From Dicyema japonicum (lineage: Eukaryota; Dicyemida; Rhombozoa; Dicyemidae), in assembly GCA_011109175.1 (NCBI GenBank), contig RDEW01000016.1, positions 307,349-371,348 of the forward strand: DNA of 64,000 nt, written 5' to 3'. Position numbers and translations under genes: made by a program. Every line of letters begins with the position of its first letter. Position 1 is the first letter of the stretch. The notes beneath the pieces are model-generated. The model was not told the DNA's origin. It saw only the letters and a program-made list of their open reading frames with translations, and did no database searches. This document shows, one piece after another, positions 9,711-20,045 of this stretch.

Positions 9711-10967
9711 GTGTTTTCCGCTATGAGTTTATATCTGCTAATTTTGCTGTGTTTAACAACCAGCATATGTGATCTGTCAATTTTCGACGAGAATAGGACT
9801 ATTCTTAGTATTGTGAAGTCCCAACCAGCTTCCTTTGGTTCATCTTATACTCAGGTTGTTGGATCACTAGTGATACCTTCCAACGTCTACTTTTGTGCAA
9901 AAATCCCTTACAATAAGTTGAACGATCATTCCATCTCCTTGATTGAACGGGGCCACTGTGATTTTCTGGATAAGGTTATCTATACCTAACCTACGTGTAG
10001 GTCTTGAACGCACAGTTGGCTGGGTTTGTTGGGGCTATTATTTATGATCCCAACTCCATGGACCTATTTGAAATGCATTCTAACAGTCCCTATGCTTTCC
10101 TGGTGAAAATTCAGTCTTTTTTTGTTGGACACTATGGCTATAAGGACCTACTTATGTACAGTAACAGCACTAAGTTAGTCTGGCATAGTTTAAGCGCGAA
10201 TTTGTCTGTCTTATTGATTTATTAAAATATTTTCTTATTTATGATTTTAGATATTGGGTTATGTCTGATCCAGAGGGAAGGTCACAGTTTGAGTATTATA
10301 TATTTGTGTTCGCCTGTGTGGTTGCCGTTTGCATATTAGTCTTTATAGCGTTTCTGGTGGGTTGTTGGTGTAATCTTTTAGATCACCAAGCTTATTCGTT
10401 ATTACTACGAACAATGGAAAGCGAAACTTCCCGCCAGACAGATTAAGAAACTGCCTGTTATATTATACATGAAAGGTATTTATAATTTTTCCCATCCTTC
10501 CATTTTTATAGTGTTAGAATTACCTTTATTTCCCGCTCTTTTCATTTTTCCATTGTTTTAGTCATTTTCTTTTTTATTTCTTTGAATTAGTCATTTTTAT
10601 TTCTCTTTGAAGTAGTCATTTCCTTGCTAATTTGCTTTAATGTTTTTAGTTGAAGATCAGTATTTTGACAGCTGTGCTATCTGCTTGGAGGAGTTTACAG
10701 AAAGGACTAAGGTTCGTGAACTACCCTGCAGACACAGTAATTAATTTCTTAATGGTAGTATATCATGTTAAATGCATTGATCCTTGGCTTATCAAAGTCC
10801 ACAGACTGTGTCCCCTTTGCAAACAAGATGTGTTAGAACCAAACAATCGTCTGACTTCCAATGTGTCCGTTGATATGACACCCACGTGTCCTGTTACTAC
10901 CAACAGTGAAGTTGTTCCATCTACTATCATTCTACTAGAAAGTACATCCACAAATGAAGAACCGTAG
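9711..10967 (+). CDS. RNF13: RNF13/Godzilla-like PA-TM-RING E3 ubiquitin ligase, six exons
   Basis: Exons 9711-9974, 10001-10203, 10251-10356, 10382-10475, 10650-10736 and 10759-10967 give a 963-nt frame (320 aa). Introns are 26, 47, 25, 174 and 22 nt, all GT-AG. Protein order: signal peptide (about 1-20); protease-associated domain (about 25-155, with HCDFLDKVLNAQLAGFVGAI matching the C-F--KV-nAq-aGy-AaI core of RNF13); one transmembrane helix (about 171-191); a basic juxtamembrane segment ending RQIKKLPV; then RING-H2 with C231, C234, C249, H251, H254, C257, C269, C272 and the E2-contact DPWL. These proteins sit in endosomal/lysosomal membranes with the RING in the cytosol and transfer ubiquitin (family knowledge). 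Exon 1 could also start at the ATG at 9723. The 47-nt intron boundary is the least certain. The tail after the RING (about 48 aa, Ser/Thr-rich) is shorter than in vertebrates. RNF167 or other paralogues are possible. Confidence 0.87.
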
Positions 10968-11234
10968 ATTATATTTTACTAACAATTATTATTTCGTTAT
11001 TCAAAGAGTTTTATAGCTCATTTACTCATTCTTACTAGATTTAACAACCACGTGGTCTAATGGCTGGTTTACAGTAATGTGGGTGGAAAATATAAGTTAT
11101 ATTACAATATTTGAGTTTTATTTTGATTGACCTTAATTATGACCTTGATATTTTTAATTCTCTTCCTTGTAGTATTAATTAATGGATTATAAGCAGTGAC
11201 CCTCTATTGGACTAATGCTCATTAACACATTATA

Positions 11235-11504
11235 ATGTATATTCAAGAGATTCCTTTACGAGGGAATTCGTTATGCTCTAAACATTCCGTCAAACTACAA
11301 AGTTATGCTGGTGTAGTATACCATCATAGCCGTCCATCTGGTGTTTTAATAGCCCTCAAGTGGACGTGTCCTCATTATGGAAACATTACAAGACAACTAC
11401 TTTTATGTGGACATACAAAGCGGTGTCCGTGCTGTAACCAAAAAATAAAAATTAACAACAAAGTAGTGCAGTATGCTCAATCACGACTGTGTTGGGCATA
11501 CTGA
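11235..11504 (+). CDS. Small Cys/His-rich ORF, unassigned
   Basis: An 89-residue ORF 270 nt after the RNF13-like gene. It ends with TCPHYGNITRQLLLCGHTKR followed by CPCCNQKI, which resembles a RING finger that lacks its middle Cys pair and has Tyr where the second Cys would be. It could be a degraded duplicate RING, an exon of an unseen spliced gene, or chance. No function assigned. Confidence 0.3.
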   Translation: MYIQEIPLRGNSLCSKHSVKLQSYAGVVYHHSRPSGVLIALKWTCPHYGNITRQLLLCGHTKRCPCCNQKIKINNKVVQYAQSRLCWAY

Positions 11505-12060
11505 GGTTGTGAGGTTTATTCATTTACTTTTGTTCGTCAAGTAGGGGATATCACATTCAAAAAAGCTGTGGATTCGTAAAATGCAGTCTGTTAATGAGAA
11601 TGCAAATATGTGACAGTAACATAGTAATAAAAACCTCAATTGTTGTACATCATAATAAACTAAAAATTATGCTTGTGAATTGTCGTTAGACATATAACTA
11701 TCATAGAACTTTACTCACCAAGAGTGCTTGCAAATAATGGAAGTAGATAAGAAGTGGATGTACTCTTTTTTCTCAAACTGAGGATGATTGACATATGGAA
11801 AATATATATTATTCCTTATATTATTAAATTGGATTTTATCTTCAATGAATTCACATACCTGAGACTGTTGGAAGTAAATAAAAATATCTACTCATAGATA
11901 CAAACAACTGTACTAGAGAACTCATGAGAGTGACGATTTTTTATTATTCTGCCCTTTCTTTAAAAGAACATTTAATGAGTTGATTTTAATAAATGTCTTA
12001 ATGTTTCTCATGTTTATCATAATTGACGCGGTGTTGTCCATCACAATATCTATAAGGATA
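11505..12060. other. No gene recognised
   Basis: A/T-rich, no ORF over 60 codons and no domain signal; it ends where the LINE relic starts. Confidence 0.4.
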
Positions 12061-13500
12061 AACTAGATGAGCCATTGGGTCTCGCGGACATCATGGTTTC
12101 TCAGTGATAATTCAGTTCACATGTGGTTATGTTGTCTGATCCTTTGGCCTCTGAGTTGTAGGCCTTAGATATGGCTCTGCGAACATCCTGACTAGTAAAT
12201 AGGATCCAGTCATCGGAGCGTTTCGGTTCAATCTTTTTCAGGAATACTTGGTGTTCTTTTGAAAACTTCTGTAGGATATAGACGTGTAATATTTTATCAT
12301 AGTGTCTGGTTTTATGTAGACTTCGACTTTTCTCTCTGGGGAGGATCTTTTGATGTTTTTGATCCACTTCCACACTCTCTGCATTGGAGGGTTTTGTAGA
12401 GAGCTTTCGATAGTCTTGTCCATCTATTTGCATTTTCTGTCTTTATGTTGTTGTCGATCTCTCTGTTCAATTCTCGTATTTTCCTGATGTTCTCTTCTGT
12501 TGGCGATTTACCATCTTTAGATTATTTCGTTCTCTTATCAGATGTTTCGTCGTTGTGTTGAAACGTTTTGATGACGTAGGTTGTCTCCCCATATGAATGT
12601 ACTTCTTTTTCGCAGCGTTTATAATGGAGTTGAATCATTTCACTAATTGTTCGACGGAGGGAAGAGTGGGGGAATTTAATAGTCAAATACACTTATCGAC
12701 GTATTCCTTGAATCCTCTCCAATTCGCAAGGCTGTAGTTAGTTATCGTTGGGCATTGTCCTTTTATCCGTGACCTTGTTTTGACCTCCAAAAGTATTGGA
12801 TTGTGGTCACTCCTGGTGTCATACTTCACTGACCAGTCAATAAGAGGGGCCAAGGACGGTGATGACAATGAGATGTCGATAGAAGGTTTATCGTTACGTC
12901 GAGTAGGTGTTCTTGTATGAGATGCAAGATCGTTGAGTATACATAGTCTGTGGAGGTGCTCAATTATCATCTTCCTCTTTTGTCGTAGGTTTGTCCTGTC
13001 AGCCACAGTGGGTGCTTCGCATTGAAGTCACCACAGATAATCACATCCTTCAGTGATTTGAGAGAAGTGAGTCTGGGAGCTCTGGACGAGCAGGAACTCA
13101 GCGGTGGGATATATGCGTTGACAATTATTATTGATAGTCTTGGGAATCGTACTTTGGTAACCAAAAGTTCGAGATTCCCATATCCTTTAAGCATAGTGTA
13201 AGCACTGTTAGTTAAGTCCTCAAACGGAATGCCGTTGAGGATAACTGTAGAAGACCCCCACCAAGTTTGCCAATTCTGTCACTGCGAATTACTGTGAATC
13301 CCGGAAATACTGGTGTTGAATTCTTTGGAGAAAGTTTAGACTCTTGAATTAGCAACAGATCAATGTGATTTTCTTTCACAAATGTCCGAAGTTCGAGTAT
13401 TGTTCTTGATTCCATTTATGTTGAGTTGGACTATTCTGGATGGTCCAGGGTTTGCCTCAACGTCTCCGCAGCGGGGCAGGCCTTCCTTATTGGTCCACCC
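12060..13500 (-). mobile_element. CR1/L2-like LINE: 2A-like motif, APE endonuclease and linker, truncated before the RT
   Basis: Minus strand, right to left. A short leader reads WHLEKKNHTFPYLHGWTNKE and runs into GLPRCGDVEANPGPSR. Then the EEP endonuclease: VQLNINGIKNN, NHIDLLLIQESKLSPKNS, DRIGKLGGGLL, VNAYIPPLSS, VIICGDFNAKHPLW (catalytic GD-NA) and DTRSDHNPILLEV (catalytic SDH). A linker follows to DVRRAISKAYNSEAKGSDNI at about 12150, where the RT would start but the copy ends. At least four frame breaks. All main endonuclease residues are still readable, so decay is moderate. The element's left end at about 12060 meets unrelated DNA. Confidence 0.75.
13441..13464 (-). other. 2A-like ribosome-skipping motif (DVEANPGP)
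   Basis: The minus strand encodes GDVEANPGP directly upstream of the LINE endonuclease start (RIVQLNINGI). It fits the D-(V/I)-E-x-N-P-G-P consensus of 2A peptides, which make the ribosome release after the Gly and continue from the Pro. Such motifs are known in some non-LTR retrotransposons. Activity also depends on upstream residues, here LPRC rather than the more usual hydrophobic run, so function is not assured. Confidence 0.7.
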
Positions 13501-15600
13501 GTGAAGATAGGGGAAAGTGTGGTTCTTTTTTTCCAAATGCCACCACGTCGTCGGCGAGCCACATGACATTTTTAAGGTATGCCTTCCTCGCCTCCTGTTC
13601 GCCAGCCTCCTCAGACAGGTTCTATTCTGATTGCTGAAACAACTCCGAGAGCGCCTTGTCCAATAAAAACCTCTCCCCATATGTCATCTCCGGGCTCTGC
13701 CTCCTATACTCAAGTGTCAGGCTCTCTATGGTCCGCTTTAATACAGTAGTCTGTAGATAGGCTTGGAGCTTCCTATCTACCCTAACTGCTTCAGATAACC
13801 ATTGTGTACTTTGTTGCAATTCTTTCCCACGTCATTACTTTTGGAATAACGAGGACCTTGCAACCAAGCATTTGCCCCATCTCGTTTGAAAGCAAGTCAT
13901 ACTTCCTTTTTTTCTCCACCTCCACAGTCTGCAAACGGTCTTGAGACGCAATGCCAACCTCTATGATATGGACTTGGCCAGACTTCCTTATCGTGTACCA
14001 CAATGTCCGGTTTATTGTGCTTGACTAGCAGCGAGGTACGGATAACACTGTCTACCTTAATTTGGACCCTGGTGTTCTCTACTACAGATTGCACTTTTGA
14101 GTCCGCAAATTTCTGGTGTGGCGAATACCATACTTATTGCATAGTAGATGAAGACTCCTTACTACCTCGTTATGCCTCACACACATAGTCGTGGCAGAGC
14201 ATGCATCCGCACAAAGTGGCTAAATGATTAACCAACATGCTCCTTGACTTACAATGGAGACATGTATTTGTTGATCGACACCAAAAAATATTGAGGTCTT
14301 GCATATGGAGTGCGGAAAAAAGGTCAAGCGGAAAAAAAGTCAAGTCGTCTTTTTTAGTTTATATCGTATTTTTATAGCATTAATAGCATCTTTTAATTTT
14401 TAACATTTTTTTCAACACTTGACTTTTTTTCCAATTATCTTACATTTTCTCTTTTAAATTTTCGAATTTTAGCGCAAAACGGAAAAAAGTCAAGTCCGCT
14501 AACGAAATCACGGACTTGACTTTTTTTCCGCTTTGGTATAATCTTTTTGACTAAAGCAATTTAAGAATTTCAAGGTAATAATAAAATTGACTTGACTTTT
14601 TTCGCTTTAGTTTAATCTTTTTGACCTTGACTTTTTTTGGTTTAACGATTGATAGACAAAAAAGGCTTTTAAATATATGTCTGGATCGCCAGGACGGAAA
14701 AAAAACAGTAGGAGAAGCCCTAAAAGCAATTGCATGGAAAATTAAATATTCTTTTGATTCACATTAAATAATCCCTTGATTCACGTTAAATAAAAATCAT
14801 ATGTGTAATTTCGTTAACGGACTTGACTTTTTTTCCGTTTTGCGCTAAATTTCGAAAATTTATAAGGAAAAAATTTTCAAAAATGGAAAAAAAGTCAAGT
14901 ATTGAAAAAAATTTTAAAAATTAAAAGATGCTAGTAGTATCACAAAAATGCGATATAAACTAAAAAAAGACAACTTGACTTTTTTTCCTACAACCCTTGC
15001 ATATACGTGTACAGCGCCTCCGATCGAGGTGAGTTGTCACTGTATTTTACCATATTGTCGACGACTTAAGGTCGACATGTTGGTTGTCCAATGCTCTGAA
15101 GAAGACCTTATGAAGGCTTTTAAGTTGATCTTTTCCATCAAATTATTATATTGTAATTCGATCAACGCCTTCACATTTACTAGCCCACCACCACCATCAT
15201 CAACACCATACAAAAAAGGTCTGATAGTGCCTAAGGTGAGTTGCCCGTGTTTTCTCGGTCGTTATTATGGCTGCTTCCTAGGAGACACACTTGACCCATC
15301 TATTGAGGTGTCGTGCATTCGCATTAGGATACGCTCACTTAGTTGACTACTCCACACAGTCTACGGCCGAATTTATCACGGGGTAAATATAGTCTCTCCT
15401 TATTGGCTGCCAACACATGGACATGGTTCTCTCTGAGTACTCCACGGATCATAACATCCATCTCATCATACTCTTTGGGTTCAAACTCCACAACACCTAT
15501 GTAGTAGTTTAGCAGCGAGACAGCATACTCATTAAATGCTAGGAACAAATTCCTTGCATTTAGAGACGTCTTACACAACAACTCTGCTCATTTACGGATG
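13500..15600 (-). mobile_element. REL-endonuclease LINE, 3' half, split by a MITE
   Basis: Two pieces (13500-14306 and 14996-15600) align with the copy at 22260-23590. Right piece: LNARNLFLAFNEYAVSLLNY, FEPKEYDEMDVMIRGVLREN, LPRDKFGRRLCGVV. Left piece: KPDIVVHDKE (the PD of the restriction-like nuclease), IEVGIASQDRLQTVEVEKKR, LVIPKVMTWERIATKY and VLKRTIESLTLEYRRQSPEM. The zinc-knuckle region lies next to the insertion point. Frames are broken and the element is dead. Its 3' end abuts the 2A-LINE. Confidence 0.7.
14307..14995. mobile_element. Mutator-like MITE, 689 bp, long inverted repeats, 9-bp target duplication
   Basis: The sequence is flanked by CTTGCATAT at 14298-14306 and again at 14996-15004, and removing it plus one copy restores the host LINE sequence as seen at about 22980-22990. 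The ends are inverted repeats of about 180-200 bp (14307-14506 with 14815-14995), rich in AAAAAAAGTCAAG / CTTGACTTTTTTT. The 9-bp duplication and long TIRs are typical of Mutator-like elements. No ORF. The left 330 bp match 27091-27420, next to a MULE transposase, so it looks like an internal-deletion derivative of that family. Confidence 0.85.
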
Positions 15601-15604
15601 CCTT

Positions 15605-16145
15605 CAGTAATTGTGTTTTTTATTAATAATTTCTTCCAATAAAATGTTTTCTGAAAAAATATTTTTTTCGTATTTTGAGCATTGACCTAGCAACTCTGGC
15701 GTCTCGCAGCTCTGGAATGTGACATTATTTAATCTATTTTAGTTAATTATTAATATACATTATTTGGTCATAGGTCATATTTGAAGAGGATTCGTGTGAT
15801 ATCAATTTATATCTTGAAAAAAGTACAAGTAATTGACATTAAAAGATGTTAAAAATTTGAAATTAGAGAGTTTTGTCTAGATTTTTTTAAAACTTATAGA
15901 AGCATCCTGGAACAACTATTTTGGTAGCAAATAAAATGCTTGAAAAGGATAGAAACTTTAATGATGAAAAATTTAAAAATTATTTGATGCTTTATTTCAA
16001 TAAATTTGATTAAAATTAGTTTAAAAACATTAACTTTACGAAATTAATAAGGTCATAATTAAGGTCATATTTAATTTTTTAGGTCTTAAAGTTATATTTT
16101 TAAGGTCATATTTCAATCATTTTTCAATCATTTGTGGTGCTCTAA
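15605..16145 (+). repeat. Copy of the integrase-element flank (uninterrupted)
   Basis: From about 15940 it matches the sequence that flanks the REL LINE on both sides at 22170-22206 and 25645-25810 (AAGGATAGAAACTTTAATGA, then GATTAAAATTA, AATTAATAAGGTCATA). Here the two halves are continuous, so this is an empty-site paralogue. No gene is seen in the preceding A/T-rich part. Confidence 0.55.
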
Positions 16146-16610
16146 CGATTATTATTATTATTTAAGCCAAAGAAACACCGTCTTAACCAATAACTAATAT
16201 TCAGATACTCCCGGCATTTCACAATAATCGGGCCATTTTTTCTTGATGCTCCGACAGTGATCCCACGCATTTTCTACACGGACGGGGGGTCTTTTTTCTT
16301 TCCTCTTCTGAAATTGCCTCCAGTTGCCTCTATGATAGATCTCGAGTGCTCTGGGGGCAATTTCTTTATCTGTATATTTTTCCAGTAATTTTTTTGCTCT
16401 TGACTGGATCGCTTGAATTTTTATCAGGTTCGTTGCTGACAGGTTAGATCCCCATGCAGCACATGCATAGCCTATTGTTGGCTCGACATACTGCCTGTAG
16501 AGGGTCCCGATACCTGGGGGACAAATTCCTCCACAGCTCCAAAGGAAGGCCTTTACAAAATTGATCTTCTTTGCACAGGTTGATATGATAGATTCCAATG
16601 ATTACTTTAA
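16146..16610 (-). mobile_element. CR1/L2-like LINE 3' end, copy 1
   Basis: The minus strand encodes a 134-residue RT C-terminus: INFVKAFLWSCGGICPPGIG, LYRQYVEPTIGYACAAWGSN, IKIQAIQSRAKKLLEKYTDK, then the usual basic tail and stop. The 3' UTR ends with GGTGTTTCTTTGGCTTAAAT and an (ATA)n-type tail on the minus strand, typical for this LINE group. The same block recurs at 19602-20045. Confidence 0.75.
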
Positions 16611-17354
16611 AAATAATGTTCTTTTTGATTATTCATCAAGCTATATGGAAAACCTCTGTTTTGGGGAAACCTCTAATTGGGGCACGTAATGCCACTGTAT
16701 ATCCTTCCACACGTTCTCAGCTCCCGATGATAACATAGATACATTCAGTCCGTAATAAGAACTGAAGACCGCAACTAGACTGTATAACCTTTTTAAATTG
16801 AATTAATTTCTTGCTTACATATCAGCGTTTCTCAACCTTTTTTGGGGAGACTTAATTTTAATATTAAATTTATACTCCACTAAAGTTATTTAACTAAATT
16901 TCGGAGCGTCTTTTAGGCTATAATGAGGCCTTCTTGGCTGAATGCAACTTGCGATGACATCGGATCTGGCTGTAGTGGTTTCGAAAGTCAATTCTTGTCA
17001 AACAGATCTCACCCATGAGGCCACTGTTCCTTCTGGTACGACACATGATCTTTCTACTTTCTCGCTAACTAACTCCACAAATATTGTAAGGAGAATTGAA
17101 AATAATATTAATTAAATGACTAATCTACCTTCCATTGATAAATTACAAAAGCAACCTATTTTCCAACTTCTCAAACACAATATTCTAGGAGAAAAGTATA
17201 TAGTTACTGTTTAGTAATGAACGATATTTTTATTCCAAAATTTAAAAATTAATGAATTATCTAATGTTTAGTTCAATGTCAGTTTCATAATCACGATTAA
17301 TGATTAAGGAATATTCATTTCTTTTGAAATATTTATTTATCAGTCTAAAGATTA

Positions 17355-18482
17355 CTACAATAAATACATTATTAATATAATTATAATCACTACAATAGAG
17401 AATACTACAGTAATAATAATTCCTTTAGGATAGACTGTTTCTTTGGACAGCGATATTGTTATTGAAATAGATGTTAGGGGAATAGATATTATTGGAGTTG
17501 ATTTGGAGTAGTCGTTAGAGTGGTCGTAGTTGCTGCTGTCGGAGTTGATTTCTGAGTTGTCCCTAGAGTTGTCGTAGTTGGTTGTGTCATAGTCGGTAGT
17601 GTCGTAGTTAGTGGTGTCGTAGTTGGTTTGTCATATTCAGTGGTGTCGTAGTTAGTGGTGTCGTAGTTGGTTGTGTTCATATTCAGTGGTGTCGTAGTTA
17701 GTGGTGTCGTAGTTGGTGGTGTCATATTCAGTGGTGTCGTAGTTAGTGGTGTCGTAGTTGTTGTGTCATATTCAGTTGTTGGTGTCGTAGTTGGTGTGTT
17801 CATATTCAGTGGTGTCGTAGTTAGTGGTGTCGTAGTTGGTTGTGTCATAGTCGGTGGTGTCGTAGTTGGTTGTGTCATAGTCGGTGGTGTCGTAGTGGTG
17901 TTGGAGCTGTCGTTGGAGAGCGAGCAGTCAATGATACTGATTATATTAATAAAACATTTTACATGATTGACATAAATATCCAGTTCGTTTAGACTTTATT
18001 TCTGGTGAACAAGAACATGGAGTCCATTTCCAAGAAAGTAGAACCAGTATATTTTGTACACAAATACAATTGTACCCAATTTAGAATAATAATTCGCTGA
18101 AATTACTATATTCCATTATATTTCCTAAAAGTAAAATTTATTGGTTACCGTCAAGAATCCAATTCTTATTTTCATATTTCCCAGCAACAAAAAGCATACA
18201 AGGACCTAAATCGTGTAAATTTTGTAACATATGCTGAATAAAGTTAAACACATCTTCAGAATAAATTTTTACCTAAATAACTAATTTAACATACCAATTC
18301 TCCTCCTTTATCAATACAACTATCCATAGCTTGATTATATGTCAAAGTTCCAAAGAAATAGTTATAACAAATTCCTCCTAATTCATTTTCACTACGTTCA
18401 TTAAAATTTTCAGGACACGTAGAAATAACTAAAATGATTATTAATATTTACCAGAGACAATCAATCCAAATATGACAATCAT
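17355..18482 (-). pseudogene. C-type lectin-like membrane protein with Thr-rich stalk, damaged
   Basis: Read on the minus strand from the ATG at 18482-18480: a short signal peptide (MIVIFGLIVS), a 23-nt intron, then a C-type-lectin domain starting TCPENFNERSENELGGICYN, YFFGTLTYNQAMDSCIDKGG. Then a 22-nt intron, VKIYSEDVFNFIQHM, NKNWILDG, a 24-nt intron, NIMEYSNF, and further on WKWTPCSCS and RTGYLCQS. Next is a Thr/Pro stalk of TTTPLNMTQP-type repeats (17489-17890), and finally a transmembrane segment followed by a stop near 17355. Damage: an in-frame TAA after NFSELLF, no intron that brings the lectin domain into the stalk frame, and a one-base deletion near 17500 relative to copy 2 that ends the stalk before the membrane anchor. 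Family role would be extracellular carbohydrate or ligand binding. Some lesions could be assembly errors in the tandem repeat. Confidence 0.6.
17580..17890 (-). repeat. Tandem repeat encoding Thr-rich stalk, copy 1
   Basis: Degenerate 15- and 30-nt units of the form ACTACGACACCACTGAATAT on the minus strand encode TTTPLNM/TQPTTTP. The high Thr content suggests O-glycosylated mucin-like rigidity. The complementary strand shows a meaningless Gly/Val ORF. Confidence 0.85.
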
Positions 18483-18743
18483 ATGAATTAACCTATATTC
18501 TAATTATTTTATTATAAAAAGGGTCGACCATTATTAATTTATATTATAAAAATAAATAGATATTTCCTTGTGGTGACGTACATGCTTGTTTCTACTGTTG
18601 ACAAAGAAGCATTTTCATCGGACCTATCTACGAAAGATTTTGATAGAGAAATTAATTTTAACGTGACCAAGTGATCCATTGCTGTGTGGGACTTTAGAAA
18701 AAGGACTACCTCCTAATCTCTCTCAATCTACGAGAAAGAAGAG

Positions 18744-19545
18744 TCAGTGGGTTGAACGCATGCAAGGAAGACTTTTTAAGTTGAATAAACAGCTCAAGTA
18801 AATCTCGGTGCTTGTCGAACAGAAGGTAAATAAGAGGTTCGATGACGATAGGTTCGAGTTGATCGACAGTCTAAATATTTTTTGAGTAAGGATTTTTCTG
18901 GATATAGAATCGAAGGCTTTTTGTAGGTCGAGAGAGCATAAAACAGATTTTAGATGTGGTTTTACAGAAAAGCTTTCAATAATGATTTTTTTAATGAGAT
19001 GAGGTGTGTTGATGTAGACTGGTCTCTCCTGAAACCATGTTGGAGATGTGCAAGGGGAAGGGCAAGGTAAATGATGCGTAGAACGAGTTTTTCTAAGAGT
19101 TTCGAGGATAAGCATAATAGTGCAATGTGTCTGTACGAAGAGAAGTCGCTCTTCAGCCTTCCCGGCTTGAGAATTGGGCGTATGTTGGACTGTTTCCAAA
19201 TGTCTAGAATTTGTTCATGGTTTAATGAAAAGTTAAAGATGTTCCGGAGCGCTTCTATTCCGCTTAGGACAAGACGTTTAAGCAGAATAGCCGGATTCAA
19301 ATCAGGATCGCAGGAGAGGAAAGATTTTGAATTTTTGATTTCAGTCCAAATATCGGAATGTGATAAGCAATATAATGAAGAATACATTTTTGGCTTCGTG
19401 GTCGTAAAGGAGGGGATGGTTTTTAGGAATTTCTTGTGGCTGATTCCGACATAAAACTTCATAAGGTTGTTCTTAAACATTCGGTTGGCCTGTGTTGTTA
19501 GGTTTCGTATATGGTCCGAGCTTTTTAGTGGTCCCCTCACATGTA
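18744..19545 (-). mobile_element. CR1/L2-like LINE, N-terminal RT portion
   Basis: The minus strand reads DIWKQSNIRPILKPGRLKSD then FSSYRHIALLCLSSKLLEKL, QHGFRRDQSTSTHL and, after a frame change, LDLQKAFDSISRK (motif A). These are RT motifs 1, 2 and A in order. Palm motifs B and C are not preserved here. Between 18483 and 18743 nothing else is recognised. Confidence 0.7.
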
Positions 19546-19601
19546 TTGGGTAGATTTATGCTTGCAAAGACCTCTGATTCTGTTTTCCCATTCATTCCTT
19601 T

Positions 19602-20045
19602 TTTTATTATTATTTAAGCCAAAGAAACACCGTCTTAACCAATAACTAATATTCAGATACTCCCGGCATTTCACAATAATCGGGCCATTTTTTCTCGATG
19701 CTCCGACAGTGATCCCACGCATTTTCTACACGGACGGGGGTCTTTTTTCCTTTCCTCTTCTGAAATTGCCTCCAGTTGCCTCTATGATAGACTCGAGTGC
19801 TCTGGGGGCAATTTCTTTATCTGTATATTTTTCAGTAATTTTTTTGCTCTTGACTGGATCTCTTGAATTTTTGTTAGGTTCGTTGCCGACAGGTTAGATC
19901 CCCATGCAGCACATGTATAGCCTATTGTTGGCTCGACATACTGCCTTGTAGAGGGTCCCGATACCTGGCGGACAAATTCCTCCACAGTTCCAAAGGAAGG
20001 CCTTTACAAAATTGATCTTCTTTGCACAGGTTGATATGATAGATT
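19602..20045 (-). mobile_element. CR1/L2-like LINE 3' end, copy 2
   Basis: Second copy of the RT C-terminus at 16146-16610 (RQYVEPTIGYTCAAWGSN; RAKKLLKNIQIKKLPPEH), with a frameshift from a lost base near 19790. It ends in the same 3' UTR and A/T trinucleotide tail. Confidence 0.75.

Larger units (their letters stand above)
16146..17890. repeat. Duplicated block, copy 1
   Basis: About 1.75 kb is nearly identical to 19602-21372: LINE 3' end, about 750 nt of non-coding or LINE-derived sequence, and the transmembrane and stalk part of a lectin-like gene. Differences include a 27-nt extra segment in copy 2 near 20045 and a one-base deletion in copy 1 near 17500. The left border coincides with the LINE 3' tail. 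Confidence 0.85.

Noticed and set aside
9711-10967. Ciliate origin (25-nt introns are also typical of Paramecium)
   Set aside because: RPA3 and the RNF13-like gene end at TAG and the ferritin-like frame at TAA, with no in-frame TAA/TAG in the conserved exons of the intact genes. Gene content (MXD, Gal3ST, PA-TM-RING) is animal-like.
13360-13680. A continuous 106-residue protein spanning the 2A motif
   Set aside because: Its first third is the C-terminal end of the neighbouring REL LINE, so the ORF crosses an element junction and is not one ancestral protein.
17667-17966. Plus-strand ORF rich in Gly/Val repeats (also 21106-21378)
   Set aside because: It is the antisense of the Thr-rich stalk repeat; the minus-strand frame is joined to a membrane anchor and explains the sequence.
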